Shown here piece after piece: positions 8,081-17,415 of a stretch of DNA of 39,391 bases (position 1 is the stretch's first letter; every line of letters starts with the position of its first letter). Position numbers and translations under genes: made by a program. The notes beneath the pieces are model-generated. The model did no database searches and was not told where the DNA came from. It was given only the letters and a program-made list of their open reading frames with translations. This DNA comes from Bacteroidia bacterium (GTDB taxonomy: Bacteria > Bacteroidota > Bacteroidia > Bacteroidales > Prolixibacteraceae): contig JANYJT010000270.1 of the NCBI GenBank assembly GCA_025358395.1, forward strand, positions 1-39,391, read 5' to 3'.

Positions 8081-8737
8081 ATGGCTGATAACAATATCTT
8101 CGGTTGGATGGCTGGCGACAGTACCCAACTGGTCGCTCCGCATATGGAATATATGCGGAAGAACCGTTGGGTCATGGACTTCGCCGGTCTGCCGAAGGGT
8201 CTGTCTGCCAACGCGGCCATGTCACTGCGTCTGAACTGTTCGAAGGCCAGCCGGCCCAAGATCAGTTTCGAAGAGACTGAAGTGAAGCGGCTGAATGGTA
8301 GCATCTACCTCGCCGGCAAGCCGAAGTACGAGACCCTGGAAATCACTTTCTATGACAGTCTCCGCTTCCCTGCCGACGGCAAGTTGGACAACTCGGTTCC
8401 GACTGCCAGCGACGTGATGGAGCAGTGGCGTGAACTGATCTATCAGCCCAACAAGGGCGATGCGTTCGGATCGGTCGGCAACTACAAGGGATACGCCTAC
8501 CTTCACATGCTCTCTCCGGTGCTCCTGCAACCGACGGCTGAAGATAGCGATGTCGAGTTCACGGCCAACTCTGCTGACGATGCAATCGCCCAATCCTGGC
8601 TCTATCAGGGCCTGTTCCCGCAGAACATCCAGTTCGGCGATGTGGATTATGGTGCCAGCGACGTCCAGGAGATCAGCGTCACCTTCCGCTACGACCGCGC
8701 ACTGCGAATCGGTAAGAAGCCTTCGATCTCGAAGTAG
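8081..8737 (+). CDS. Tail tube protein (T4 gp19-like, 218 aa)
   Basis: Follows the sheath gene as in T4. The features fit gp19-type tube proteins: a short N-terminus (MADNNIFGWMAGD), then WVMDFAGLPKGL, a two-residue-spaced strand KYETLEITFYDSLRFP, and a C-terminal FGDVDYGASDVQEISVTFRYDRA strand pair, with a length near 200 residues. Subunits stack as hexameric rings inside the sheath. The start was set at ATG 8081, which has an AAGGATAA ribosome-binding site; the frame is open further upstream, but that part overlaps the sheath gene. A strong terminator follows. Confidence 0.93.
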   Translation: MADNNIFGWMAGDSTQLVAPHMEYMRKNRWVMDFAGLPKGLSANAAMSLRLNCSKASRPKISFEETEVKRLNGSIYLAGKPKYETLEITFYDSLRFPADGKLDNSVPTASDVMEQWRELIYQPNKGDAFGSVGNYKGYAYLHMLSPVLLQPTAEDSDVEFTANSADDAIAQSWLYQGLFPQNIQFGDVDYGASDVQEISVTFRYDRALRIGKKPSISK

Positions 8738-8756
8738 CCGCATCGGCCGCTAGGAG

Positions 8757-8788
8757 AACCCGCTGGCTAGATACGCCAGCGGGTTTTT
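8757..8788 (+). terminator. Rho-independent terminator after the tail tube gene
   Basis: An 11-bp perfect stem (AACCCGCTGGC with GCCAGCGGGTT), a 7-base loop and a run of five T. It lies between the tube gene and the next gene at 8807, so the sheath-tube transcript probably ends here. No second promoter was recognised before 8807, so some read-through may be needed. Confidence 0.9.
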
Positions 8789-8806
8789 CCGTTTACAGAG
8801 GACAAC

Positions 8807-11800
8807 ATGGGCATCGCTAAGGCTCTCACCAATGACCTCGAAAGAGCCTTGCGGTTGTACCGCATTCCGATCCTGACGGCGTTGACCCTCAGCCTGCGTC
8901 GGATGGTCGAAACCCGTTTTCTGATGCTCGATGATCAGAGCGAGGACGCTCGTCGTAACGTCATCCGCCTACGTCGCGTTTCCGCTGTTGAACAGAACAC
9001 CTGCAAGCCGGGAATCGGTGTTGATGATCGGCAGTTCACCGGCTTGACCGGCAATCTGATGTTCACCGGTCTGCCTGATGCCAATGGGGTTATCCAGCCG
9101 ATCTACAATCTGACTAACATGGGCGGTCGGACCGATCTGGACGGGGTGGTCTTCACCGCTACCGGAACTCCTGAAGAAAAGACGGCCAAGGCTCGGAGAT
9201 ACAACAACCAGAGGCCTAACGATGTGACCTGGAGGGTTCGGACCCCAGTCATGATGGCAGACGAAACCACCGCCATCGATTACCTCGCCTTTCGATGCAC
9301 CCAGTTGAAGTACCTGCACTCGATCACCCTCAAGTGGTCCGATCGCCGCTGGGATACCCGCGTGGTCGGACTCGATCAGGATCTCTACCGTCCTGATGGC
9401 GAGAAGTCCCAGATGATCACCTTGGCACCCATGTGGATGGATGAGAGCATGTCCATCCTCAACCCGGCCATATGGGGGCCGTTTGAGGGTCTGATCCAGG
9501 CCAACTATGAAGAGGCTCTGGGCCGGAAGGTTGATGAGCAGGTCGCCGACTGCGCGGCTTTCCTCGTCACCTATCGGGACTACATCAACGTCCTGACCCC
9601 CAGCCCTGGTGCCGAGCCGTCTTTGGTCAGCGAAGCTGTGCATGGCCGGGTCACCAATTTCTTGCAGACCAATGCCAATCGGTCGCTGCATATCCCGTTC
9701 GATCAATCCATCGTCAACAAAGGTGGAAACGACTCCTATCGGGTGGTGGCCGTCGATCCCGGCACCGCACAAGACGTCACTCAGGATGTCTTCAACCTGC
9801 TGGATGCCCAAAACCATTGGCGGATGACTTCGTCCTTTGAGGGGGCCAATCTGGCTGATGACGGTTGGTGCGGGGTTGGGGCCATCGAATACAATGGCGA
9901 TATCCCGTCCTACCTCCCTCCGTTTGCCTTCGATCGCGCAGGAGACCCTGTTCTAGGCAGAAAGTCCGTCCAGGTGACCCAAGGGCACATCTGCCGTCGT
10001 ATGGCCCTGCCAAACGGCTCCTACGCCCTGCGTCTGCGCCTCAAGACGGTCTCTGATCATGCCCGTATTGAGGTGATCCGCAACAATCGCCTGCGCCCGA
10101 AGGGCTGGGCCATGTCGCAGACCCCTCCGAGGGTGACCAGCATCAAGCACTGGCGGGAAAACTACGAGACGATTGCCTCGACCACGGTGTTGGAGGAAAA
10201 TGGTTGGAGAGAATTCTTCATCTCCTTCGACCTGATCGACAGCCTCCAGGTTCCTGGCGAAGGCTATCCAGCCCACGAGGTTTACATCGTCCTCACCGCT
10301 GACGGGATCAGCAAGTTCGACCATCTCGAACTGTTCCAAGACACGTTTGGTCACGATGTGGCCATCCTGAACACCGTCAATTTCTCGGCTCAGCCCTACG
10401 ACGTCCGTCCTGAACTGCGGCATGTCAATCTGGAAAAGACGTTCCAAGCCGATAGCCCCTTCGGAACCCGTGAGGTTGCGGCCTCGTTCTTCCGTCTCGA
10501 TGGCAGGGAGACCGTGGTACAGGTGGCCAATCGTCCGGCCTACAACATGCGCCCTGAAGGGACGACCATCGACACATGGTTTAAGGTGAACTCGGATGAT
10601 GAACAGGCAAACAGTGTCCTGAACACCCGTGGCAGCTTCACCCTGTTCCAGAAGACTGGAACCTATCTGCCCGGATACTCGGTCATCGTTGACCGTGATC
10701 GGCACCTGATCGGTTCGATCGGCAACTCGCAGGCGTTCAATAGCCAGAATTTCCGCAACACCATGTTGCACCCATCGGTGGGGAACAGCACCTTTCCGCC
10801 GCGCACGGACTGGTCTAGCCCGGACATTTACGACACCTTCAAGGCCGCTTACACGGAAACCGGCCTCCAGCCCATGGAGTGGACGGATACCGGCGCAATC
10901 GCCATCGTCGGACAGTCCATGGACATCGGTGGTGGCAAGTTCCTGCTGGTGGCTGCAAACGATCCCTATCTGCCGGCCCATGGCCATCCGTCATCGGTTC
11001 CGATCGGTCCTTACCTGATGTGGCACGCTCGACGGGCTTATGCCCAGATCATGCCTATCAGTCAGGTCGATCCCAAGGGCACGGCAGGCGGCTTCGTCTT
11101 CGCTCCGGTGCCGATCAACGCACCGCTGTACGCCATCGGCTCTTTTTACGGCAACTATACGCCAAGCCCAGCGGGTTTCAGCCCGCGTTTCCTGTATTCA
11201 CCCCTGAGCAGCCCGTGGCCGTCGCCGCTCAACCCGCATGGTGGCAACTCAAAGATCCTCTCGCCGGGTGATCAGCCATCGCCCCATCAGGCCAATCTGC
11301 ATGCGCTCTACTGGCCCATCGATCCAGCACACTGGGGCGATATTCCAGTCCAGTGGCCGACCGATGCCTTCCTGTATGGCGGCTCGCCGACCTTCGATCC
11401 ATTCGCATGGTCATCATCGTTCGACGACATCGCCATGAACGCTCGTCTGCCCATGTTCATTGGCGGCAGGATGCGCTTCGATCGTTGGGTCCATTTCAAC
11501 ATGGCGGTGGCGACCAATGACATCGAAGTCAGTCTGCATGGATTGACGGTCTACAAGCCTGGATCCTACGCTCTACCCGGCAGTACCGCCGACAACGGTG
11601 ATGATCTGCTGATCGGAACCAGTACGATCAAGTCCCTGCGTGTGGCTGCACCGGTTTCGTTCTATTCCTTCAAGCTCTTCCAATATCGCATGCCGGCCTC
11701 GGATCGTCTGTCGATCTTCTCCGGCGAGGCGACCAATTTCAACGAACTGCAATACAATGTGTATAGTTCCAATCTCGATTACAGCCGCAATGGCAGGCTG

Positions 11801-12547
11801 AATCAGACCTCCGACCTCGGCATCTACAACGTCTGGCCGAATGTCGCCAAGGACCCGCGTAAGCCCTTCCCGCCAAGCATTGAGGACGGACATGGGAAGG
11901 CCGTCGCATCCATCGCCGATCCGATCAACATCCCCACCGACCTCGACCGCAACCGAAACCTGCTGGCCGATTGGTATGACGACAGCTACCTTCAGGAGTT
12001 GATCGACATCCAGACCATCGGCTTTGCCGACGGACTGATCCTCTGGGATTTCATGCACCCCGACCAGTCTGCGACCTACGACTACACCGATCGGGTATGG
12101 GATCAGAACTGCAAGCAGTTCAAGCCCAGAACCTTATCCTATCTGGATTGGTTGCGCGGTGTCCTGGCCGAAGAATGGAACAGCGTCACGGCCGTGCAAG
12201 ATCCGATGCCGGGTTTCGCGCAGGCTGGATCGCCCAGCCCATGGCCCAGCCCATCGGCAAGCCCCAACCCGGAAGGCCCTTGGCCAGTGTTTGGCGACCG
12301 GCCGAATGAACTGATCATGACCGGCGTGAAGGGCTGGTTTGGCTGGAAGGATCTCCTGGGCTACCGTGATAGCCTTGCCCAGGTATCCAAGGAAGGCATC
12401 GTATTCAACTATCTCCAGGTGGAATACCACTTTAGGTCGCCCAGAACAGAGCTTGAAGCCCTGTTGAAGCCCTACGCCCACTCCATCGATCAGTTGTTCG
12501 AAGACGACTTTATCGGCCATCATCTAACGCAACAAACCCAGTCGTAG
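8807..12547 (+). CDS. Large tail-associated structural protein with a possible LamG-like domain (1246 aa)
   Basis: Begins 18 bases after a terminator with an AGAGGA ribosome-binding site. I recognise no full-length family. Residues about 545-660 (REVAASFFRLDGRETVVQ, TTIDTWFKVNSDD, SFTLFQKTGTYLPGYSVIVDRDRHLIGSI) have the strand pattern of a LamG/concanavalin-like sugar-binding fold. The later part contains Ser-Pro-Trp-rich loops (SPLSSPWPSPLNP, SPSPWPSPSASPNPEGPWP). There is no signal peptide, membrane span or coiled coil. The position between tail tube and baseplate genes and the large size suggest a tail-decoration, fibre or adhesin protein, perhaps one that touches host polysaccharide. This is inference from context and fold pattern. 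Confidence 0.7.
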   Translation: MGIAKALTNDLERALRLYRIPILTALTLSLRRMVETRFLMLDDQSEDARRNVIRLRRVSAVEQNTCKPGIGVDDRQFTGLTGNLMFTGLPDANGVIQPIYNLTNMGGRTDLDGVVFTATGTPEEKTAKARRYNNQRPNDVTWRVRTPVMMADETTAIDYLAFRCTQLKYLHSITLKWSDRRWDTRVVGLDQDLYRPDGEKSQMITLAPMWMDESMSILNPAIWGPFEGLIQANYEEALGRKVDEQVADCAAFLVTYRDYINVLTPSPGAEPSLVSEAVHGRVTNFLQTNANRSLHIPFDQSIVNKGGNDSYRVVAVDPGTAQDVTQDVFNLLDAQNHWRMTSSFEGANLADDGWCGVGAIEYNGDIPSYLPPFAFDRAGDPVLGRKSVQVTQGHICRRMALPNGSYALRLRLKTVSDHARIEVIRNNRLRPKGWAMSQTPPRVTSIKHWRENYETIASTTVLEENGWREFFISFDLIDSLQVPGEGYPAHEVYIVLTADGISKFDHLELFQDTFGHDVAILNTVNFSAQPYDVRPELRHVNLEKTFQADSPFGTREVAASFFRLDGRETVVQVANRPAYNMRPEGTTIDTWFKVNSDDEQANSVLNTRGSFTLFQKTGTYLPGYSVIVDRDRHLIGSIGNSQAFNSQNFRNTMLHPSVGNSTFPPRTDWSSPDIYDTFKAAYTETGLQPMEWTDTGAIAIVGQSMDIGGGKFLLVAANDPYLPAHGHPSSVPIGPYLMWHARRAYAQIMPISQVDPKGTAGGFVFAPVPINAPLYAIGSFYGNYTPSPAGFSPRFLYSPLSSPWPSPLNPHGGNSKILSPGDQPSPHQANLHALYWPIDPAHWGDIPVQWPTDAFLYGGSPTFDPFAWSSSFDDIAMNARLPMFIGGRMRFDRWVHFNMAVATNDIEVSLHGLTVYKPGSYALPGSTADNGDDLLIGTSTIKSLRVAAPVSFYSFKLFQYRMPASDRLSIFSGEATNFNELQYNVYSSNLDYSRNGRLNQTSDLGIYNVWPNVAKDPRKPFPPSIEDGHGKAVASIADPINIPTDLDRNRNLLADWYDDSYLQELIDIQTIGFADGLILWDFMHPDQSATYDYTDRVWDQNCKQFKPRTLSYLDWLRGVLAEEWNSVTAVQDPMPGFAQAGSPSPWPSPSASPNPEGPWPVFGDRPNELIMTGVKGWFGWKDLLGYRDSLAQVSKEGIVFNYLQVEYHFRSPRTELEALLKPYAHSIDQLFEDDFIGHHLTQQTQS

Positions 12548-12574
12548 AACCCATCTCGACTGCTAGGTAGCATC

Positions 12575-13408
12575 ATGCCTACCGAAACCGATCCCAAAGC
12601 CGCTACGTCCGTCCCCAAGAAGGTCGTCATCACCAACGACCCCAGCAATCTGAGCCTGGGCATGGGGACCACCGGCCAGCAGGAGGAGTTCACTGGCGAA
12701 CGCCTTGAACTGCCAAGCCGTGGGCTGCTCTACCCACAGGGCCACCCAGCCGCACAAGGCTGGATCATGGTTCGCCCGATCACGACCAAGGAAGAAGAAA
12801 TCCTGGTCACCGAGCGGTTCCACAAGCAGGGTGTGGCTATCGACATGCTGCTCAGCCGCTGCATCGTGACCAAGGGCATCAACACCCTTGATCTGCTCTC
12901 CGGCGATCGACTGCACATCCTGTTTTATCTGCGGGCCATCAGCTACGGTCCCGAATACAGCTTCCGCACCCGCATGCGCGACGGCAGCGAACAGGAGATC
13001 AAGACCGATGTCAGCAAGCTGAGCATCGTTGCCTTGCCCGATGGCTTCGCCGAGCCATGGGTCGCCCAGGTCGATGGCACCACCTACGAACTGCGCCTCT
13101 CCAGGGGCAAGGATGAGCAGGAGTCCATCATCGAACAGATGCGGAATCGGAAGAAGTCTCCGAACGCTCCGAACTCGGCTCCGACCGACGCCCTGCGCCG
13201 GCAGATCGTCAGCGTCAATGGCGATACCGATCGGGATACGATCATTGCTCATGTCAATCGCATGATCGCCAAGACGGCCCACGCCCTGCGGGCTGAGATC
13301 GTCAAGAACGCTCCCGGCCCTCACCTCAAGATCGATGTGATCAATCAGGAGACCGGAGACACCGAGGAAATCAACATTTCCATCACGGAGTCGTTTTTTC
13401 GTCCCTAG
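12575..13408 (+). CDS. Baseplate protein, T4_baseplate family (gp26-like, 277 aa)
   Basis: Residues about 44-120 (LELPSRGLLYPQGHP, IMVRPITTKEEEILV, AIDMLLSRCI, LLSGDRLHILFYLRAISYG) are the core of the T4_baseplate family, which includes T4 gp26, a baseplate hub component or assembly factor. The C-terminus NISITESFFRP is also typical. A variable middle (RKKSPNAPNSAPTD) links two parts. It starts 27 bases after the large tail protein; the leader CTAGGTAGC-ATC-ATG distantly resembles the CTAGATAAG motif. It probably works with the small gene that follows directly. Confidence 0.85.
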   Translation: MPTETDPKAATSVPKKVVITNDPSNLSLGMGTTGQQEEFTGERLELPSRGLLYPQGHPAAQGWIMVRPITTKEEEILVTERFHKQGVAIDMLLSRCIVTKGINTLDLLSGDRLHILFYLRAISYGPEYSFRTRMRDGSEQEIKTDVSKLSIVALPDGFAEPWVAQVDGTTYELRLSRGKDEQESIIEQMRNRKKSPNAPNSAPTDALRRQIVSVNGDTDRDTIIAHVNRMIAKTAHALRAEIVKNAPGPHLKIDVINQETGDTEEINISITESFFRP

Positions 13409-13409
13409 C

Positions 13410-13628
13410 ATGGACCCGGCCCAGCAGTGGGAATCTCGTCGTGGCCTCGATCAGCAAGTCTTCGTGATGACCACTGATGGGGGCTTGAACCGTTGGGAGG
13501 TCATGCAGATGACCAACGTCCAGCGCAAGGCCTGGATTCAGATGATCACGGCCAAAGCCAAGATGCAGAAAGAGGCGCACGAGAAGGCCCGCTCTGGATC
13601 CTCTGGTCCAAAGACGCTTGGAAATTAG
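13410..13628 (+). CDS. Small protein after the baseplate gene, possible hub-assembly helper (72 aa)
   Basis: Starts two bases after the gp26-like stop, so it is the last gene of the tail operon. It is short, helical and charged (MDPAQQWESRRGL, then WEVMQMTNVQRKAWIQMITAKAKMQKEAHEKAR). In T4-like phages a small gene of this kind next to gp26 often encodes a hub-assembly chaperone (gp51), but I see no specific residues to prove that here. Confidence 0.6.
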   Translation: MDPAQQWESRRGLDQQVFVMTTDGGLNRWEVMQMTNVQRKAWIQMITAKAKMQKEAHEKARSGSSGPKTLGN

Positions 13629-13631
13629 TTC

Positions 13632-13659
13632 TTGCATTAGACAGAAGTGTCGCTATACT
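13632..13659 (+). promoter_or_regulatory. Phage early-type promoter, copy 1
   Basis: TTGCAT, a 16-bp spacer ending in GTCGC, and TATACT. It is one of nine sites sharing the same layout, and lies 28 bases before the start at 13688, where a GGAG ribosome-binding site is present. It would drive the 13688-17678 gene cluster. Confidence 0.85.
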
Positions 13660-13687
13660 CCACGCACAAGCACAGCACGGAGCACCC

Positions 13688-14776
13688 ATGGCCCTCACCC
13701 CTCAGAACATATTCAACAACAACAGCGGGATCAATCTGCGCCATATCGAGGCGGGCGTCCACCTCACCGAGATCCCTGGTCTCGGCAAGGTCGAGACCTA
13801 CGGGCGCGGGATCAGTTGGCACCATGTCGAGGTCCTGAAGGACAACAGCATCATCACCGACAAGCGCGATCGCTTCGAGAAGCGCAATACCTTGGTCAAC
13901 AGCATTGCCGAAGTCGGAAACTTCGAGTACGCCGTCGCCGTCGCCCCCTCGGTGAACGGCAAGCGGGTTGCCCAGTGCAGCTTCTGCAACGCCCATCACA
14001 ACTGGGTCGTTTTTTACCGTGCGACCGATGGCAAGTACCTGGGCTGGAGCGGTACTGACTGCTTCCGCGAGATCGTCAAGAACCTGGGGCTGCCGGCCGC
14101 CGATGCGATGATCGAGGCGATCAAGGCCGAGCGCAGTCGCAACGAGAAGTTCCGCAAGACCATGGAAAAGGTCAACGACTTCAAGCGGGACTTCCCAGGC
14201 GTCTATGAAAACCGCGATGTCCTGGCGGGCCGTGAAAACCCGTACCGGAATCTGTTCTGGGCCGTCCGCAATCGGCTCAATGGGGCCGAAGGGGTGTCCG
14301 AAAAGTGGCTGGGAGAGTGCGCCAGCGGCGTCTACGACCACACGGGCAGCAAGTATGACGCCCAGAGCAACGGTTTCAGGGTCACGGTTCAGCAGGACGC
14401 CCGCCGCATCCCGAACTTCCTGAAGTGGGTCAGCGGCAAGGCGCAGGCCGGCATGCCGATCGGCGAGATCATCAGGGAACTCGCAGCCAAGAAAGCCAAA
14501 GAAACGGCCGAGAGCACGGCCCGCGCCATGGCTTCCATGTCGCAGCCCACGCCGCAGCCCACCCAGCAGCCCACCCAGCAGCCCACGCCACCGGTCGTCA
14601 AGTACGACGCTGATCAGCTTCAGACCATAGCCCGTGCCCTCCAGGCCACCGGTCTCTACGGCTGGTCGGGCGTGGTCCGCTCGGCCCTGGATTGCAAGGC
14701 CCTCTCGGATGGCGCGGCCAAGTGGCTCGTCGCCGAGCGGTCCAAGCTGCCGGTCTCAAAAATGGTCGGAGTTTGA
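13688..14776 (+). CDS. First gene of the early-type operon, Cys-motif protein of unknown function (362 aa)
   Basis: The start ATG 13688 has a GGAG ribosome-binding site and a promoter upstream; the frame is open further upstream, but that part overlaps the previous gene. Residues about 98-126 hold CSFC...H...C (QCSFCNAHHNW, then GWSGTDCF), a possible metal-binding site. A helical region follows. Residues about 285-300 are a repetitive Pro-Thr-Gln linker (PTPQPTQQPTQQPTPP) leading to a small C-terminal domain (YDADQLQTIARALQATG). Two folded parts joined by a flexible linker suggest a binding or adaptor protein. I do not recognise the family. Confidence 0.8.
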   Translation: MALTPQNIFNNNSGINLRHIEAGVHLTEIPGLGKVETYGRGISWHHVEVLKDNSIITDKRDRFEKRNTLVNSIAEVGNFEYAVAVAPSVNGKRVAQCSFCNAHHNWVVFYRATDGKYLGWSGTDCFREIVKNLGLPAADAMIEAIKAERSRNEKFRKTMEKVNDFKRDFPGVYENRDVLAGRENPYRNLFWAVRNRLNGAEGVSEKWLGECASGVYDHTGSKYDAQSNGFRVTVQQDARRIPNFLKWVSGKAQAGMPIGEIIRELAAKKAKETAESTARAMASMSQPTPQPTQQPTQQPTPPVVKYDADQLQTIARALQATGLYGWSGVVRSALDCKALSDGAAKWLVAERSKLPVSKMVGV

Positions 14777-14813
14777 ATTACAGTCCCTAGATCACCAGAA
14801 GCAGGAGCATAGC

Positions 14814-15260
14814 ATGAATCTTTCCAACCAAAGCGCGGCAGGGCCGCTCTCAGAGTATCTGAGCATGCTGTTCCGTGCCGAAATCCATATCCCCGTGATG
14901 CCGATTGACAGGGTATCCGATATCTCGTTCAGGAGTTTCTTCCAACACCTACCCAAGGTCGTGCAGAGGGCGGTGGATGGTGCCGAATTGAAGTTCCAGC
15001 TACCGCTGGTCCAAGGGAGCAAGGGGACGAGCATTTCGCCACAGGTCGCTCAGGTCATCAATTGTTTGCTGCAAGAGTCGAGCCTGACTTCGCCTATCGT
15101 CGCCTGCGAGCCGTTTGACGTCCCGACGTTCTTCTACGGCGACGGCAGCACGATGGTGATCACTTTCGATATGATCGAACTGTCTGGTGCCATGATGATT
15201 ATGGTGCTGAACCCGCTCGTGGGTGATTTCATCTCGAATGCTCTCAAGGCGAGGAGCTAA
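14814..15260 (+). CDS. Hypothetical protein (148 aa)
   Basis: The start ATG 14814 follows a GCAGGAG ribosome-binding site; the frame is open upstream, but that part overlaps the previous gene. The protein is mixed alpha/beta with a hydrophobic C-terminal half (STMVITFDMIELSGAMMIMVLNPLVGDFI), which could be a buried beta-helix unit or weakly membrane-seeking. No family recognised. It is probably co-transcribed with its neighbours. Confidence 0.75.
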   Translation: MNLSNQSAAGPLSEYLSMLFRAEIHIPVMPIDRVSDISFRSFFQHLPKVVQRAVDGAELKFQLPLVQGSKGTSISPQVAQVINCLLQESSLTSPIVACEPFDVPTFFYGDGSTMVITFDMIELSGAMMIMVLNPLVGDFISNALKARS

Positions 15261-15263
15261 GCC

Positions 15264-15464
15264 ATGGCCAAGATCAGCTTCATCATCTCCGACGAGAATG
15301 ATCGCCAGTTGCTGGAGATTCAGCAGAAGTACAGTATTTCGAAGTCGGACGCCGTCAGGCGCGGCATCGCAATGTTGCACGACTATCTCCTCAGCAACAT
15401 CCAGCCAGAAGATTCCAAGACTGGCAAGATCGAAGCCAAAGAAAATGGCGAGGCGGCAGGATGA
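15264..15464 (+). CDS. Ribbon-helix-helix (CopG-like) DNA-binding protein (66 aa)
   Basis: Short protein with an N-terminal strand (KISFIISDEN), a first helix (DRQLLEIQQKY), a turn with ISKSDAVRRGI, and a second helix (AMLHDYLLSN). This is the MetJ/Arc/CopG layout, in which two chains form a beta ribbon that reads the DNA major groove. The start has an AGGAG ribosome-binding site, and its stop overlaps the next gene (ATGA). It is a likely phage transcription regulator; the conserved early promoters or the operon inverted repeat are candidate targets, but nothing here shows which. Confidence 0.7.
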   Translation: MAKISFIISDENDRQLLEIQQKYSISKSDAVRRGIAMLHDYLLSNIQPEDSKTGKIEAKENGEAAG

Positions 15465-16318
15465 AACCAGCAAAAAATCAGTCAGCCAAGCGGGTCGTGA
15501 ACATGCTCACCGTTGAGCAAGTCGGCTTCATCTACGATGGAGTCGTTGCCTCGGCATTCACCATATCGCTGGATGAAGGTCAGGATGTCGTCGCCACCCT
15601 GTCGGTGGCTGGTAGCGAGGTCTTTGCCATAGACCTCTCCAAAAAGACCATTTCCAGAGTGAAGGATGGCAAGCGGGCACAGGTGTTCATCGTCCCGCCA
15701 AGTCGAATTTTCAGGCAGAATCAGGAAGCGAAACAATTCTGCCTACTCGAAGACGCCATCAAGACGCAGTACGCCATTGGCGGACAAGAGGCCCTGACGA
15801 CCAATCTGATCACCCGTAGAGAAGTGGTTGTCATCATCGACGCCATCCGGTCCATGGCGTTCAGCATCGTGCCGCAACAGACTGATCTCGGCGTCCTGCT
15901 GATCAGCTTCGAGGGCCGGGAAGTCTTCCGCGTCCACACGGTAGACCGCAAGATCTCCATGACCGCCCTCTCGGGCGTGAGCGAGCAGGTCTATGCCTTC
16001 GCCGAAGATTCGGTTGATTGGTTCTGGGCCGGAACCGATCGCAAGCTCTGGAAAGACCTCACCGACGCCATCGCGTTCTACAACGGAGCCATACACAAGG
16101 TCCGTATGAGCGATTACCGCGCTCTCTTCGGCAACCAGATGCAGAAGGTCATCATGGGTCTGGCCATGGCCATGGACGAGGCCGAGGCTGACGTCCGCCT
16201 GCTGGAGCGCGTGGACAAGACCGCAGGTGGCGCATCCCTGCACCCCGATGTCGCCCGCTTGGTCCAGAAGGACCTCGACGCAGGCGAAGAACAAGCCAAC
16301 CAGGAAGATGAACCATGA
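15461..16318 (+). CDS. Hypothetical protein with an internal duplication (285 aa)
   Basis: Coupled to the ribbon-helix-helix gene by a 4-base overlap. Two parts look alike: 'MLTVEQVGFIYDGVVASAFTISLDEGQDVVATLSVAGSEVFAIDLSKKTIS' and, about 105 residues later, 'ITRREVVVIIDAIRSMAFSIVPQQTDLGVLLISFEGREVFRVHTVDRKIS' (segments only). So the protein probably arose by domain duplication. The C-terminus is helical and acidic. Function unknown. Confidence 0.75.
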   Translation: MKPAKNQSAKRVVNMLTVEQVGFIYDGVVASAFTISLDEGQDVVATLSVAGSEVFAIDLSKKTISRVKDGKRAQVFIVPPSRIFRQNQEAKQFCLLEDAIKTQYAIGGQEALTTNLITRREVVVIIDAIRSMAFSIVPQQTDLGVLLISFEGREVFRVHTVDRKISMTALSGVSEQVYAFAEDSVDWFWAGTDRKLWKDLTDAIAFYNGAIHKVRMSDYRALFGNQMQKVIMGLAMAMDEAEADVRLLERVDKTAGGASLHPDVARLVQKDLDAGEEQANQEDEP

Positions 16319-16734
16319 GCAAGATCCTCGATCCCACCACCGAGAAACCGCTGGAGGCCCTAGCCAACCAGGAGGCCCAGGAGCAGTTGGCTTTCATCTT
16401 CACCAGCCAGAACTATTTCAATCATACCGGACTGCGGATCGAGGAATACACCCTTATCAGCGGTGTCTTCCCCCAACGTTTCCCGCGCTTCATCGCCCAC
16501 GGTTTCGTGGTCGTGACCCTGCCGGTGCCGGCCGGAAAGATCATCAAGAAAGGCGAGAAGCCACCGCAGCACCGGCAACCGCTCGATCTACCAATCGAGG
16601 CTGAGAACATCCAAGAGGCCTTCGCCAAGGCCCCCGATCTGCTTCAGACCGCCGCCGAGCAGTATCAGGCCCAGTTCGAGGAAGACATGAAGTCGCGCTT
16701 CGCTCAGGCCCAATTGCAGAAGAAGACTGGCTAA
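16315..16734 (+). CDS. Hypothetical protein (139 aa)
   Basis: Overlaps the previous gene by four bases. It has a beta-rich middle (LRIEEYTLISGVFPQRFPRFIAHGFVVVTLPVP) and a charged helical tail (AAEQYQAQFEEDMKSRFAQAQLQKK). No family recognised. It precedes the exonuclease gene by three bases, so it belongs to the same transcript. Confidence 0.7.
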   Translation: MSKILDPTTEKPLEALANQEAQEQLAFIFTSQNYFNHTGLRIEEYTLISGVFPQRFPRFIAHGFVVVTLPVPAGKIIKKGEKPPQHRQPLDLPIEAENIQEAFAKAPDLLQTAAEQYQAQFEEDMKSRFAQAQLQKKTG

Positions 16735-16737
16735 CCA

Positions 16738-17415
16738 ATGCCGGCCTTCATCTGTTTCGACAGTGAGACCACCGGTCTCGACCCTCGCAACCATGAGGCT
16801 ATCGAGATCGCTGGGGTCCTCATGCGATCGGACACACTGTGTCCGACGACGGAACGGATCTGCATCAAGTTACGGATCGAGAAGCCCGATCGCACCGCTC
16901 CAGGTGTTCTCGGCGTCTTCAATTACTACGACAAAGCCAAGTGGGATGTCGAAGCCGTTGGTCAGCTTGAAGGCTGGACCAAGTTCTGCGACTGGATCTT
17001 CAAGAATTCAGGCGGCGGTTCTGACAAGGCCATCCTGGTCGGGCAGAACATCGTCAAGTTCGACTATCCTCTCTTGGAATACTGGACCGGACAGTTCGGG
17101 CTGAAACCGGCTGTGAGCTACAACTGCGAAGACCTGATGTATCTCTACACGAACATCAAGAGGCGTATCGGAAATAAGGTCGGCAAGATGAATCTCGCCA
17201 CCATCGCTTCGTTCTTCGGCATCGAAAACGTCCAATCCCACTCGGCTCTGGATGATGCCAACACCACGGCCGCGTGCTTTGCCTTGGGTGAAGCCTACCT
17301 GAACATCCTGATCGACTGTGGTCGTCGTGATCATCTCGATATCCTGAACGAAGCATGGCATCGTATCGGATTCCCGCGCCGTCCCGATTACCAACCCCTA
17401 CCAGTGAGGTCCTGA
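16738..17415 (+). CDS. DnaQ-like DEDDh 3'-5' exonuclease (225 aa)
   Basis: All three exonuclease motifs are visible: Exo I FDSETTGLDP (D8, E10), Exo II VGQNIVKFDYPLL (N104, D109) and Exo III HSALDDANTTAA (H168, D173). The histidine places it in the DEDDh group with DnaQ/epsilon, RNase T and oligoribonuclease, which remove 3' nucleotides with two metal ions. As a stand-alone phage enzyme it may serve proofreading, repair or nucleotide recycling. It could partner the polymerase-like protein at 29401, which shows no exonuclease domain, but nothing proves that. The stop overlaps the next start. Confidence 0.9.
   Translation: MPAFICFDSETTGLDPRNHEAIEIAGVLMRSDTLCPTTERICIKLRIEKPDRTAPGVLGVFNYYDKAKWDVEAVGQLEGWTKFCDWIFKNSGGGSDKAILVGQNIVKFDYPLLEYWTGQFGLKPAVSYNCEDLMYLYTNIKRRIGNKVGKMNLATIASFFGIENVQSHSALDDANTTAACFALGEAYLNILIDCGRRDHLDILNEAWHRIGFPRRPDYQPLPVRS

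Noticed and set aside
12563..13411. A 282-codon open frame on the minus strand
   Set aside because: Antisense to the T4_baseplate-family gene; no ribosome-binding site and low-complexity composition.
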